Assembly (NCBI GenBank): GCA_016714045.1
Contig: JADJNY010000006.1
Location: 186,001-250,000 of the forward strand
Reading direction: 5' to 3'
DNA from: Planctomycetota bacterium
Lineage (GTDB): Bacteria > Planctomycetota > UBA1135 > GCA-002686595
DNA length: 64,000 nucleotides
Position numbers and translations under genes: made by a program. How positions within the stretch are numbered: position 1 is the stretch's first letter; each line of letters starts with the position of its first letter. This document shows positions 46,005-54,252 of this stretch, piece after piece. The notes under the pieces are model-generated. The model saw nothing but the letters and a program-made list of their open reading frames with translations. It made no database searches and had not been told where the DNA came from.

Positions 46005-47015
46005 TTGGACCTCGCACCCGATTCTCCGCTCCGCGTCACCATCCTCGGCACCGGCGGCTTCGTTCCCGAACGCCGCGTCACGAACGACGCGCTCGAGCGC
46101 ACCTGGGGCCTCGAATCCGGCTGGATCGAGCGCGCGACCGGCGTTCGTGAGCGGCGACGCGGCGAGCACGACACGACGCTCTCGATGGGCCTCGCGGCCG
46201 CCTCGCGCGCGCTCGAAGCGGCCTCCACTGCGCTCGAGGAGCTCGACTTGATCGTCGCGGCGAGCACGGCGCCGCACCAGGCCGTCCCGTGCACGGCAGC
46301 GCTCCTCCAGCGCGGCCTCGGCGCGCCCGACGGACGGAGCGCGTGCTTCGACGTGAACTCGACGTGCTTGAGTTGGCTCAACGCGCTGCAGGTCGCCGCG
46401 CACCTCGTGGACGCGGGCGCGTACCGCCGCGCGCTCGTGGTCAGCAGCGAGGTGACGCGCCACTCGATCGACCCGTCGGAGCCGGAGAGCGCCGTGCTGC
46501 TCGGCGACGCCGCGGCCGCAGCGGTGATCGCTCGAGCCGAGACGGGCAGCGCGAGCCGCATCCTGGCGACGCGCTTCGCGACGCACGCGAGCGGGGCCGA
46601 GCTGACGTACTGCCTCGGCGGCGGAACGTCGCACCATCCGAACGACGCGGGCACGACGCGCGCGATGAACCTCTTCCACATGAACGGCGCGGGCGTCTAC
46701 CGCATGGCGAGCCGGCTGCTCGGCCCGTTCCTCGACGACGTCCTCGAGCGTTCCGGCTGGCGGCGCGCGGACGTCGATCACGTCGTGCCGCACCAGGCGA
46801 GCGGGCGCGGCGTCGACTTGCTCACGCGCACGCTCGGGTTCCGACCGGATCAAGTGGTGCGCAACGTCGAGACCCGCGGGAACTGCGCGTCCGCGGCGCT
46901 CCCGCTCGCATTCGCGGAGTCGATGGCCGAGGGCCGCTTCGCGCGCGGCGATCGCGTACTGCTGATCGGGACCGGGGCCGGGCTCACGCTCGGCGCCGTC
47001 ACCCTCGTCTACTGA
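46005..47015 (+). CDS. KAS III/OleA-like beta-ketoacyl synthase
   Basis: Thiolase-fold condensing enzyme of the FabH/OleA type, 336 aa. OleA catalyses head-to-head condensation of two acyl-CoAs; FabH primes fatty acid synthesis. The catalytic triad is visible: Cys in ACFDVNSTCLSWLNAL, His in VDHVVPHQASGRG and Asn in NVETRGNCASAALPLAF. GTGAGLTLGAVTL is the C-terminal glycine-rich end. The start TTG 46005 (LDLAPDSPLRVTILGTGG) is the only start close to the family N-terminus and has AGGAA upstream; the longer open frame behind it is shadow. It is the first gene of a five-gene operon. Which substrate it uses is not clear. Confidence 0.88.
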   Translation: MDLAPDSPLRVTILGTGGFVPERRVTNDALERTWGLESGWIERATGVRERRRGEHDTTLSMGLAAASRALEAASTALEELDLIVAASTAPHQAVPCTAALLQRGLGAPDGRSACFDVNSTCLSWLNALQVAAHLVDAGAYRRALVVSSEVTRHSIDPSEPESAVLLGDAAAAAVIARAETGSASRILATRFATHASGAELTYCLGGGTSHHPNDAGTTRAMNLFHMNGAGVYRMASRLLGPFLDDVLERSGWRRADVDHVVPHQASGRGVDLLTRTLGFRPDQVVRNVETRGNCASAALPLAFAESMAEGRFARGDRVLLIGTGAGLTLGAVTLVY

Positions 47016-47021
47016 GGACGC

Positions 47022-48095
47022 ATGGACCTCGCACGAAGCGAACGCGGCGGAGTTCCGGCCGAGGGAGCGCGGGACGAGCGCTCCGCGACCGGGGTCCGTC
47101 CCCGGGGCGGAGCTCGGCACGCGCGCGTGCTCGTCACCGGAGGCACGGGGTTCCTGGGGCTCCACGTCGTCCGGCGCCTTCAGGCCGAGGGCCGCTTCGT
47201 GCGCGTGCTCGCGCGCGACACGAGCGCCGCGAGCCTCCCCGCGGGCGTCGAGGTCGCGCGGGGCGACCTGCGCGACGCGCGCTCCGTCCACGCGGCGTGC
47301 GTTGGCGTCGACGCCGTCGTCCACTCCGGCGCCCTGTCGCAACCGTGGGGACGCGCTCTGGACTTCGACGCCGTGAACGTCGCGGGCACGCGGCACGTGA
47401 TCGAAGGCTGCGCGAGCGCGGGCGTCCGTCGGCTCGTGCACGTCTCGTCACCGAGCGTCGTGTTCACGGGCGACGACCAGCGCGACGTGCGCGACGACGC
47501 GCCGTTCGCGACCCGCTGCCTGTCGGAGTATTCGCGCTCGAAGCAGCGCGCGGAGGAGCTCGTCCGCGAGAGCCGCGTGCCGTTCGTCGTCCTGCGACCC
47601 AAGGCGCTCTTCGGGCCGGGCGACCGCTCGCTCTTGCCGCGTCTCACCGCCCTCGCGGGCGAGCGCCGCCTCGCGCAGATCGGGAACGGCGCGAACGAGG
47701 TCGACTTGACCTACGTCGACAACGCCGTCGACGCGATCGTCGCTGCGATCGACTCCGAGCGCGCGGTCGGGCGCACGTACCACGTCACGAACGGCGAGCA
47801 CCCGCGCTTGTGGGACGTGATCCGCGACCTGCTCTCGGGGCTGGGCTACGACGCGCGCCTGCGTCGCGTCCCCTACCGCGCGGCGTGGTCCGCGGCCGCG
47901 GGGCTCGAGCTGTGCGCGCGGCTCTTCGGCGGCGAACCGCGCTTCACGCGCTACACGGTCGCGATCCTCGCTCGCACGCAGACGTACGACGTCCGCGGCG
48001 CGATGCGCGACCTCGACTGGAAGCCGCGCGTGCCCCTGGCCGAAGGCCTCGCGCGCACGGTCGCCGACTGGCGGTCGGGAGGCGCGCGTGCCTGA
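47022..48095 (+). CDS. NAD(P)-dependent sugar-epimerase/3beta-HSD-like reductase (OleD-like)
   Basis: Extended short-chain dehydrogenase, 357 aa. The N-terminal 34 residues precede the Rossmann motif VLVTGGTGFLGLHVV (GxxGxxG). The catalytic YxxxK is in EYSRSKQRAEEL (YSRSK), and Ser in HVSSPSVVF. The C-terminal half is typical of 3beta-HSD/OleD-like proteins. In olefin biosynthesis OleD reduces the 2-alkyl-3-ketoacid made by OleA, and this gene starts 6 bp after the KAS III-like gene. The N-terminal extension is not family-like, so an internal GTG (47127) is a possible alternative start. It overlaps the next gene by 8 nt. Confidence 0.85.
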   Translation: MDLARSERGGVPAEGARDERSATGVRPRGGARHARVLVTGGTGFLGLHVVRRLQAEGRFVRVLARDTSAASLPAGVEVARGDLRDARSVHAACVGVDAVVHSGALSQPWGRALDFDAVNVAGTRHVIEGCASAGVRRLVHVSSPSVVFTGDDQRDVRDDAPFATRCLSEYSRSKQRAEELVRESRVPFVVLRPKALFGPGDRSLLPRLTALAGERRLAQIGNGANEVDLTYVDNAVDAIVAAIDSERAVGRTYHVTNGEHPRLWDVIRDLLSGLGYDARLRRVPYRAAWSAAAGLELCARLFGGEPRFTRYTVAILARTQTYDVRGAMRDLDWKPRVPLAEGLARTVADWRSGGARA

Positions 48096-48927
48096 CCCCG
48101 AACCGATCGACGTGCGGGTGCTCGACACCGGATACTGCCTCGCGTGGGAGCACCACCTGCTCCGCGGTGGACGCCGCCGGCGCGTCGAGTGCCACTCCAC
48201 GGTCGCGCTCTTCCGCCACCCGCGCGCCGGTTGGGTGCTCTACGACACGGGCTATGCGCCGCGCCTCGTCGACTGCACCGAGCGGTTCCCCTGGCGGCTC
48301 TACCGTTGGGCCACGCCGCTCGTCGTGCGCCCGGAGTACGCCGCCGCCGCGCAGCTCGCCCGCCTCGGCGTCGACGCGCGCGACGTCGCGCACGTCGTCG
48401 TCTCGCACTTCCACGCCGACCACCTCGCGGGCCTCCGCGACTTCCCGCGCGCGCGCTTCTGGGCGCGGCGCTCCGCGTGGACGGAGGTCGCGGGGAGCGA
48501 CGGCCTCGCCGCGTTGCGGCGCGCGTTCGTCCCGGCGCTCGTCCCCGACGACTTCGAGCGGCGCTGCGAGCTGCTCCCCGCGCTCGAGGGGCCGGAGCTC
48601 GCGGACCTCGGTCCGACGCACGACCTCTTCGGGGACGGCACGCTGCGGCTCGTCGACCTGCCTGGACACGCGCGCGGCCAGCTCGGGCTCCTCGCGCGCA
48701 CCGGGCGCGGTCCGCTCCTGTTCGTCGCGGACGCGTGCTGGGTGCGCGACGGCTACCGACTTCAGCGCCCGCCGCACTGGATCACGCGCGTGATCACGGA
48801 CGACGCGGCGGAGCGGGACGAGACGCTCGCGCGCCTCGCCGACTACGCGCGCAGGGAACCGAGCGTCTCGATCGTCCCGACGCACTGCCCCGAAGCGTTC
48901 CGCGAGCACGCAGAGGTGATCCCGTGA
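48088..48927 (+). CDS. Metallo-beta-lactamase-fold hydrolase
   Basis: 279-aa MBL-fold protein similar in plan to lactonase/AHL-hydrolase-type enzymes. Metal motif VVSHFHADHLAGL (HxHxDH) at about 108-115, then His in LPGHARGQLGLL, Asp/Cys in FVADACWVRD and His in VPTHCPEAF. GTG 48088 lies within the end of the reductase (8-nt overlap). In this operon it could hydrolyse a thioester, lactone or ester intermediate; in ole pathways OleB/OleC deal with a beta-lactone, and both are missing here. The substrate is not decided by the sequence. Confidence 0.85.
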   Translation: MPDPEPIDVRVLDTGYCLAWEHHLLRGGRRRRVECHSTVALFRHPRAGWVLYDTGYAPRLVDCTERFPWRLYRWATPLVVRPEYAAAAQLARLGVDARDVAHVVVSHFHADHLAGLRDFPRARFWARRSAWTEVAGSDGLAALRRAFVPALVPDDFERRCELLPALEGPELADLGPTHDLFGDGTLRLVDLPGHARGQLGLLARTGRGPLLFVADACWVRDGYRLQRPPHWITRVITDDAAERDETLARLADYARREPSVSIVPTHCPEAFREHAEVIP

Positions 48928-50120
48928 CCACGCTCTTCGTCGTCCTCGGCGTCCTGCTCGTCCTGGAGCGCTTGTGGAAACACGTCCTCGTCGTGCGCTT
49001 CTTCCGTCGGCCGCGTCCAGCGCCGACGCCCCCGACGCGCATCAGCATCCTCCAACCCGTCGTCAGCGGCGACCCGCACCTCGAGTCCGTCCTCGAGCGC
49101 ACGCTCACGGCGCGCTCGCGTCACGCGCGCCAGGTCTTGTGGCTCGCCGACGAGGACGACACGATCGCGCGCGAGCTCTGCGCGCGGGTCGCGGCGCGCC
49201 ACCCGGAGGTCGAAACGCGGATCGTCGTCCTCGGCCCGCCGCCCGAGCGCGCGAGCCCGAAGATGTTCAAGCTGATCTCCGCGGCGCCGCTCGCCGACGG
49301 CGACGTCCTGTGCGTGCTCGACGACGACACGGCGCTCGGCGACGACGCGTTCGACGAGGTGCTGCCGCGGCTCGAGGAGCCCGGCGTCGGCCTCGTGTTC
49401 GGGCTCCCCTACTACACGAGCTTCGAGAACGCGTGGTCGAGCCTCGTCGCGTGCTTCGTGAACCGCAACGCGCTGCCGACCTACGTCCCGTACACGTTTC
49501 TGATCGAGCCGTTCACGATCAACGGCATGTTCTACGTGCTGAAGCGCGCCACCTACGAGCGCATGGGCGGCTTCCACGGCCTCGAGGCGTTCGCGACGGA
49601 CGACTTCGCGGTCGCGCGGCACGTGCGGGAGCACGGCTTCCGGCTCGCGCAGTCCGCGCTCCGCCATCCGATCCGCACGCACGTCACGGACTGGCGGCAG
49701 TACGCGCGGCTCCTGCAGCGCTGGTTCGTCTTTCCGCGCGAGACCCTGTACCGCGGGCTGCGCTGGCGGGAGCTCGCGGTCGTGTACTTGCTCGCGTTCG
49801 CGCCCGCGATCGGGCCGCTCGTGTTCCTCGCGGGCTTCCTCGCGGCGCCGAGCGCCGCGCTCGCGGTCGTGTGCGCGCTCTACGTGCTGCAGGACGTCAC
49901 GCTCTTCGCGCACCAGGACCGCGCGTACCTCGGCGGGCCGACGCCGCTCTCCGCGTACCCGCTCGTGGTGCTCGGCGGCCTCTTGCTGCCGTTCCAGGTG
50001 CTCTTCGCGCTCGTCGCGCCGCAGCGCGTGAACTGGCGCGGCAACGTGATGCAGATCCACAAGGGCGGCACGTTCGACTACGTGCGTCGCCGCGGCGCGG
50101 CGCGCGAGGCGGCGCGGTGA
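48924..50120 (+). CDS. Ceramide-glucosyltransferase-like family 2/21 glycosyltransferase
   Basis: 398-aa membrane glycosyltransferase. GTG 48924 overlaps the preceding stop (GTGA). N-terminal membrane anchor LFVVLGVLLVLERLW, then a GT-A domain with PVVSGDPHLESVLERTL, the Asp cluster in CVLDDDTALGDDAF, the acceptor-site EAFATDDFAVARHVREHG, and LLQRWFVFPRETL, as in GT21/GT2 processive-type enzymes. Three to four C-terminal membrane segments follow (VVYLLAFAPAIGPLVFLAGFL; PLVVLGGLLLPFQVLFALVA). The family transfers a sugar from a nucleotide sugar to a lipid. It ends VQPQRVNWRGNV-like, close to ceramide glucosyltransferases. Confidence 0.85.
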   Translation: MTTLFVVLGVLLVLERLWKHVLVVRFFRRPRPAPTPPTRISILQPVVSGDPHLESVLERTLTARSRHARQVLWLADEDDTIARELCARVAARHPEVETRIVVLGPPPERASPKMFKLISAAPLADGDVLCVLDDDTALGDDAFDEVLPRLEEPGVGLVFGLPYYTSFENAWSSLVACFVNRNALPTYVPYTFLIEPFTINGMFYVLKRATYERMGGFHGLEAFATDDFAVARHVREHGFRLAQSALRHPIRTHVTDWRQYARLLQRWFVFPRETLYRGLRWRELAVVYLLAFAPAIGPLVFLAGFLAAPSAALAVVCALYVLQDVTLFAHQDRAYLGGPTPLSAYPLVVLGGLLLPFQVLFALVAPQRVNWRGNVMQIHKGGTFDYVRRRGAAREAAR

Positions 50121-50767
50121 CGGACGCCGTGCGGACGTCGGCGCACGCGGCCGAGGCCGGCCCCGGAGCGCGGCTCTCCTCGAGCACGCGCCTCGCAATC
50201 GTGCTCGCGGTCGGTGCGCTGCAGACGCTCGCGTACCTCCTGTCGAACCACCATCCGCTCCGCGCCCCGGTCGAGCTGCCGCGCGCGGAGTTCGAGCTCG
50301 CGCTCCAGTTCCTGCCCGCGACGGTGTGGCCGTACCTCGCGCTGCTCGCGTGCGAGCTCGCGCTGCCGCTCCTCGTGCGCGGACGCGCCGAGTTCCGCCG
50401 GCTCTTCGTCGCGTACGGGATCGCGATGGGCGTCGCCTTCGCGACATACGCGCTGTGGCCGACGACCTACCCGCGGCCGCCGCTGCCCGCGGACGGGACG
50501 CTCGGTGCGTGGGCGTACGGACGGCTCGTCGCGATCGACGGACCGGGATGCTGCCTGCCGTCGGGACACGTCATCGTGCCGGCGATCGCCGCGTGGAGCG
50601 TCTTCCGCGATCGCGGATGGTGGTGGCCGCTCGCGCTCGTCTTCGCGCTCGTCCCGTCCGTGCTGACGACGAAACAGCATTACGCCCTCGACGTGCTCGC
50701 GGGGCTCGCGCTCGCGGCGGTCGCGATCGGGCTCGCGCGCAAGCTCGACGGCGCGCGCGGCGCGTGA
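50117..50767 (+). CDS. PAP2-family membrane phosphatase
   Basis: 216-aa polytopic protein of the PAP2 (type 2 phosphatidic acid phosphatase) superfamily. GTG 50117 overlaps the glycosyltransferase stop (GTGA). Several membrane segments are visible (LAIVLAVGALQTLAYLLS, LPATVWPYLALLACELALPL). Catalytic motifs are CCLPSGHVIVPAI (PSGH) and TTKQHYALDVLAG (H...D); the first, Lys/Arg-containing motif is only partly kept (TTYPRPPLP). Members dephosphorylate lipid phosphates or move phosphate head groups. It is the last gene of the KAS III-to-PAP2 operon and converges with the OPT transporter gene. Confidence 0.85.
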   Translation: MTDAVRTSAHAAEAGPGARLSSSTRLAIVLAVGALQTLAYLLSNHHPLRAPVELPRAEFELALQFLPATVWPYLALLACELALPLLVRGRAEFRRLFVAYGIAMGVAFATYALWPTTYPRPPLPADGTLGAWAYGRLVAIDGPGCCLPSGHVIVPAIAAWSVFRDRGWWWPLALVFALVPSVLTTKQHYALDVLAGLALAAVAIGLARKLDGARGA

Positions 50768-50831
50768 TTCCGTCGCCTGCGCGATCGCCTCCGCTCTCGC
50801 GGTCGCTCCCCCGCCTCCGCAAGCGCGGCGC

Positions 50832-52679
50832 TCACTTCGCCTTCTTCGTGTGCGACGAGTACAGGAACGCGCAGACGAGCGCGACGATCAGGAGCCCCGC
50901 CCAGGCGCCGCTCGCGCCGCTGAGCACCGTCTCCTTGTCCTTCGGCAGCACGCCCGCGCCCACGAGGCCCGCGATCACGACGCCCGTGAGCGCCTGTCCG
51001 GCGACGAGGCCCGACGCGGCGAGCACGCCGGCGTCCATGCCCTCGCCCTTCTTCACCTCGCCGCTGCGCCCGCTCGCTTTCTCGTAGGCGAGACGCGCGC
51101 AACCGCCGACGAAGAGCGGCGCCATCGTCGCGAGCGGCAGGTACACGCCGATCGCGAACGCGAGCCCCGAGACGCCGCACAGCATCGCGCCGATCGAGAG
51201 GCCAGCGCCCGAGAGCACGAGGTCCCACGGCAAACCACCGGTGAGCACGCCTTCGATGATCGTCTTCATCAAGGTCGCCTGCGGCGCGCCGAGTTCCTTC
51301 CCGCCGAACGTGTAGCTCTCACCGAGCAGCATCACGGTCGCGGCGACGGCCCAACAGGCGAACGCAGCGCCGAGGAGCTGGCCGAACTGCTGCCGCGCGG
51401 GCGTCGCGCCGACGAGCCAGCCCGTCTTCAAGTCCTGCGAGATGTCGCCCGCCTTGGAGGCTGCCACCGTGACGATCGTGCCCGCCGTGAGCACGGCCGC
51501 GGCCGCGCCGGGGCCGGTCCAGCCGTTCGCCACGAAGACGGACGCGATCACGATCAGCGTGAGGAGCGCGATGCCCGACGTCGGCTGCGACGATACGCCG
51601 ACGATGCCGACGATGCGCGCGGCGACGGTGACGAAGAGCACGCCGAGGATCCCGATGCCGCCTGCGCACACGAGGCGCTGCGTCAGCGTGAGCTCGCCCG
51701 CGAGCACGCCGGGAACGAACGCGGCGACCGCGACGACGAACGCCACGGCGACGAGCGTGAACCAGCCGGGGAGGTCGCGATCCGTGTCCGCCGCGGCGGA
51801 ACTCGCGCTCGCTCCCCCGCCGCCGCCGCGCACGCCGCGCACGACGCCGAGGAACGCCTGCGACATCGCGGGCAGGCTGCGCGCGATCGTCAGGATGCCC
51901 GCCGCGGCGACGGCGCCCGCGCCGATGTAGCGCACGTAGGCCTTGCGGATCGATTCCGCGCTCATCTCGGTGACGAGCAGCTTCGTCTCGGGCGCGAGCG
52001 GCGTCGTGAGGCCCGCGCCGATCTTCGCGATCACCGGCACGAGCACGAGCGACGCGATCACGCCGCCCGCGACGCATACGCCGGCTTGGCGGAAGCCGAG
52101 GATGAAGCCGACGCCGATCAGCGCGGGCGCGATCTCGAGCGCGACGTGCGCCTTCGGGAGGAAGCTCTGGAGCACGTCCGTGCCGACTTCGCTCGGCGCG
52201 AGGAAGCCGGCCTTGAGCGCGGCTTGGATCACGGCGCCGACGGCCATGCCGAGGAAGATCCACTTCGCGCCGCTCGCGCCGCCGGCGGTCGCTTTGAGGA
52301 CTTCCGCGCACGCGGTGCCTTCGGGGTACGGCAGCGTGTCGTGCTCGCGCACGATCAGGAGCCGCCGCAGCGGAATCATCGCGGCGAGGCCGAGCACGCC
52401 GCCGAGGAACGCGAGCGCCACCATCTGCAGGTAGGAGGGCGCGATCCCCCACATGTAGAGCGCCGGGATCGTGAAGATCGTGCCGGTCGCGAGCGAGGTC
52501 GACGCGGAGCCGATCGTCTGCGAGAGGTTGGCTTCGAGGATCGTTCCGCGCACGCGGAAGACCTGGAAGAGCGCGACGGTCATGACGGCGGCCGGGATCG
52601 AGGCCGACACGGTCATGCCGACGCGCAGGCCGAGGTAGGCGTTCGCGGCGCCGAAGACGACGCCGAGGAGGATGCCCAT
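50832..52679 (-). CDS. OPT-family oligopeptide transporter
   Basis: Polytopic transporter of the OPT family (COG1297), 615 aa from ATG 52679, with about 14 membrane segments (GVVFGAANAYLGLRVGMTVS, SIPAAVMTVALFQVF, WIFLGMAVGAVIQAALKAGF). The family moves oligopeptides or metal chelates across the cytoplasmic membrane. The family sequence continues 14 residues upstream of ATG 52679 (PLAEFTLKSVV), without a start codon in that frame. Deleting one base from the C5 tracts at 52709-52719 would restore MPPPLAEFTLKSVVMG from an ATG at 52722. It is therefore probably a slightly longer gene with a single-base shift at a homopolymer. Confidence 0.88.
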   Translation of the reverse strand: MGILLGVVFGAANAYLGLRVGMTVSASIPAAVMTVALFQVFRVRGTILEANLSQTIGSASTSLATGTIFTIPALYMWGIAPSYLQMVALAFLGGVLGLAAMIPLRRLLIVREHDTLPYPEGTACAEVLKATAGGASGAKWIFLGMAVGAVIQAALKAGFLAPSEVGTDVLQSFLPKAHVALEIAPALIGVGFILGFRQAGVCVAGGVIASLVLVPVIAKIGAGLTTPLAPETKLLVTEMSAESIRKAYVRYIGAGAVAAAGILTIARSLPAMSQAFLGVVRGVRGGGGGASASSAAADTDRDLPGWFTLVAVAFVVAVAAFVPGVLAGELTLTQRLVCAGGIGILGVLFVTVAARIVGIVGVSSQPTSGIALLTLIVIASVFVANGWTGPGAAAAVLTAGTIVTVAASKAGDISQDLKTGWLVGATPARQQFGQLLGAAFACWAVAATVMLLGESYTFGGKELGAPQATLMKTIIEGVLTGGLPWDLVLSGAGLSIGAMLCGVSGLAFAIGVYLPLATMAPLFVGGCARLAYEKASGRSGEVKKGEGMDAGVLAASGLVAGQALTGVVIAGLVGAGVLPKDKETVLSGASGAWAGLLIVALVCAFLYSSHTKKAK

Positions 52680-52708
52680 GACGACGGATTTGAGCGTGAA
52701 CTCGGCGA

Positions 52709-52875
52709 GGGGGCGGGGGCATGGCGGGGGGGGGCTGGGCTCGGTCGGGAGCGCGATTGCCGGATGGGGCGATCAAAGGGAAGGGACGCAACGGAGCACA
52801 TTCGGATGCTCCGCATTCCGGACTCCGCGTCGGCTCGGGCCGGAGGACCGGCCCGAGCCGACGCGGAGTTCTAGT
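52709..52875 (+). repeat. G-run cluster and dispersed two-hairpin element, copy 2
   Basis: Plus-strand G-runs of 5, 5, 9 and 3 bases (52709-52739) lead into a 135-bp copy (52741-52875) of the element at 21586. The long stem GACTCCGCGTCGGCTCGGGCC with its mirror arm GGCCCGAGCCGACGCGGAGT spans about 52820-52868 and touches the stop codon of the LOR/SDH gene (TAG, 52871-52873). The run also covers the probable start region of the OPT gene. It has the same orientation as copy 1. Confidence 0.75.
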
Positions 52876-54145
52876 GGGAAGAAGCGGCGGCGGACGGTTC
52901 GACGGAGAGGGCGAGGCAGAGTTCGCGGAGGAAGAGTTCGGCGTCCGTCACGAGGCCGACGGCTTGCCAGGAGCCGCGGTCGGCGAGCTTGGTGACCACG
53001 GCGGGGTTGATGTCGACGATCACGGTCTTGACCGTCGCAGGGAGGAGGTTGCCGGTCGCGATCGCGTGAAGCATCGTGCAGATCATCAGCGCGAGCTCGA
53101 CGCCGCGGACGGCGGAGCGCATCTCGTCCTGCGCGACGAGGACGTCCGTGATCACGTCGGGCATCGGACCGTCGTCGCGGATCGAGCCCGCGAGGACCAT
53201 CTTGATGTCCTTCCGGATCGCCTCGTACATCACGCCGCTCTTCAGGATCCCCTGCTCGACGGCGGCGCGCAGCGAGCCCGCCGTGCGGATCACGTTGAGC
53301 GCCTTCATGTGGTGTTTGTGGCCGCCTTCGACGGGGAGGCCGCTGCCGAGGTTCACGCCGAGGCTCGTCCCGAGCAAAGCGCTCTCGACGTCGTGCGTCG
53401 CGATCGCGTTGCCGCCGAAGAGCACGTCGACGTAGCCCGCGCGGATCAGCGCGCCGAGGTACGGCCCCGCGCCGCCGTGGATGATCGCGGGGCCCGCGAC
53501 GACGAGGATCTTCCCGCCGCGCGCCTTGATCTCCTTCATCTCGCGCGCGATGTCGTGGATCGCGAGCTTCTTCGGCTTCTCCGAGCTCACCGCGCTGTTC
53601 ATGAAGGAGAAGATCTCGTTCTCACGCGCGCGTTCGAGCGGGATCGCGCGCAACCCGTCGTGCCCCACCGCGATCGGGTCGCCCTTCTTCACGTGCACCA
53701 TCGGCCGCGTGAACGCGCGCCCCTGCGCGCGGTCGACGACGATCGCGACGTCCATCTCGGGGTTCTCGACGCGGAGCCAACGACCGGCGAGGCGCACCTC
53801 GGTGTTCAGGTTCGTCGTCGAGTAGAAGTCGGGCGGGAGCGCGCCGTCGCGCGGAGCCGGCGCCGTCGCCACGTCCTTCTGGCTGACGAGCTCGGCGCCA
53901 AGCTCCTGCACCTGCGTCAGGATCGCGTCGAGCGTCGCCGCGTCGGGTGCGGTGATGCGCAAGCGCGCGAAGCTCGTCTCGTCCTTCTTCTTCCCGACGC
54001 GGATCTCGAGCACGTCGAACTCGCCGCCCTGGTTCATGATCGCGTCGAACGCGCGCGGCAGGACGAGCGAATCGATGATGTGGCCGGAGAGCTCGATCTC
54101 CTCGCTGACGGGCTTCCCACCGGCGTTCGCGCGCGACTCGGACAT
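52871..54145 (-). CDS. LOR/SDH-domain protein, TIGR00300 type (possible ornithine cyclodeaminase)
   Basis: 424-aa cytoplasmic protein. The N-terminal 130 residues (EIELSGHIIDSLVLPRAFDAI, ALPPDFYSTTN) are the LOR/SDH conserved domain; the remainder has VVAGPAIIHGGAGPYLGALI, GLPVEGGHKHHMKAL, DVLVAQDEMRSAVRGVE and ALMICTMLHAIATGNLLP, as in the TIGR00300 group. Members of that group and the related ArgZ/AgrE C-terminal domain have been linked to ornithine cyclodeaminase-type chemistry; I cannot assign the reaction from sequence alone. The stop lies inside the end of the dispersed element. No argininosuccinate or arginine-degradation partner is adjacent. Confidence 0.82.
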   Translation of the reverse strand: MSESRANAGGKPVSEEIELSGHIIDSLVLPRAFDAIMNQGGEFDVLEIRVGKKKDETSFARLRITAPDAATLDAILTQVQELGAELVSQKDVATAPAPRDGALPPDFYSTTNLNTEVRLAGRWLRVENPEMDVAIVVDRAQGRAFTRPMVHVKKGDPIAVGHDGLRAIPLERARENEIFSFMNSAVSSEKPKKLAIHDIAREMKEIKARGGKILVVAGPAIIHGGAGPYLGALIRAGYVDVLFGGNAIATHDVESALLGTSLGVNLGSGLPVEGGHKHHMKALNVIRTAGSLRAAVEQGILKSGVMYEAIRKDIKMVLAGSIRDDGPMPDVITDVLVAQDEMRSAVRGVELALMICTMLHAIATGNLLPATVKTVIVDINPAVVTKLADRGSWQAVGLVTDAELFLRELCLALSVEPSAAASSH

Positions 54146-54252
54146 GCGGTCTCCTCGGGTCCGACGCTCAGCGCGCTCGGTGCGAGCGCGTCCTGGCGCG
54201 GCGCGACGCGCGCCCGGCCCGTGCGCATCCTAGCGCCTCGCGGCGCGTGAGA

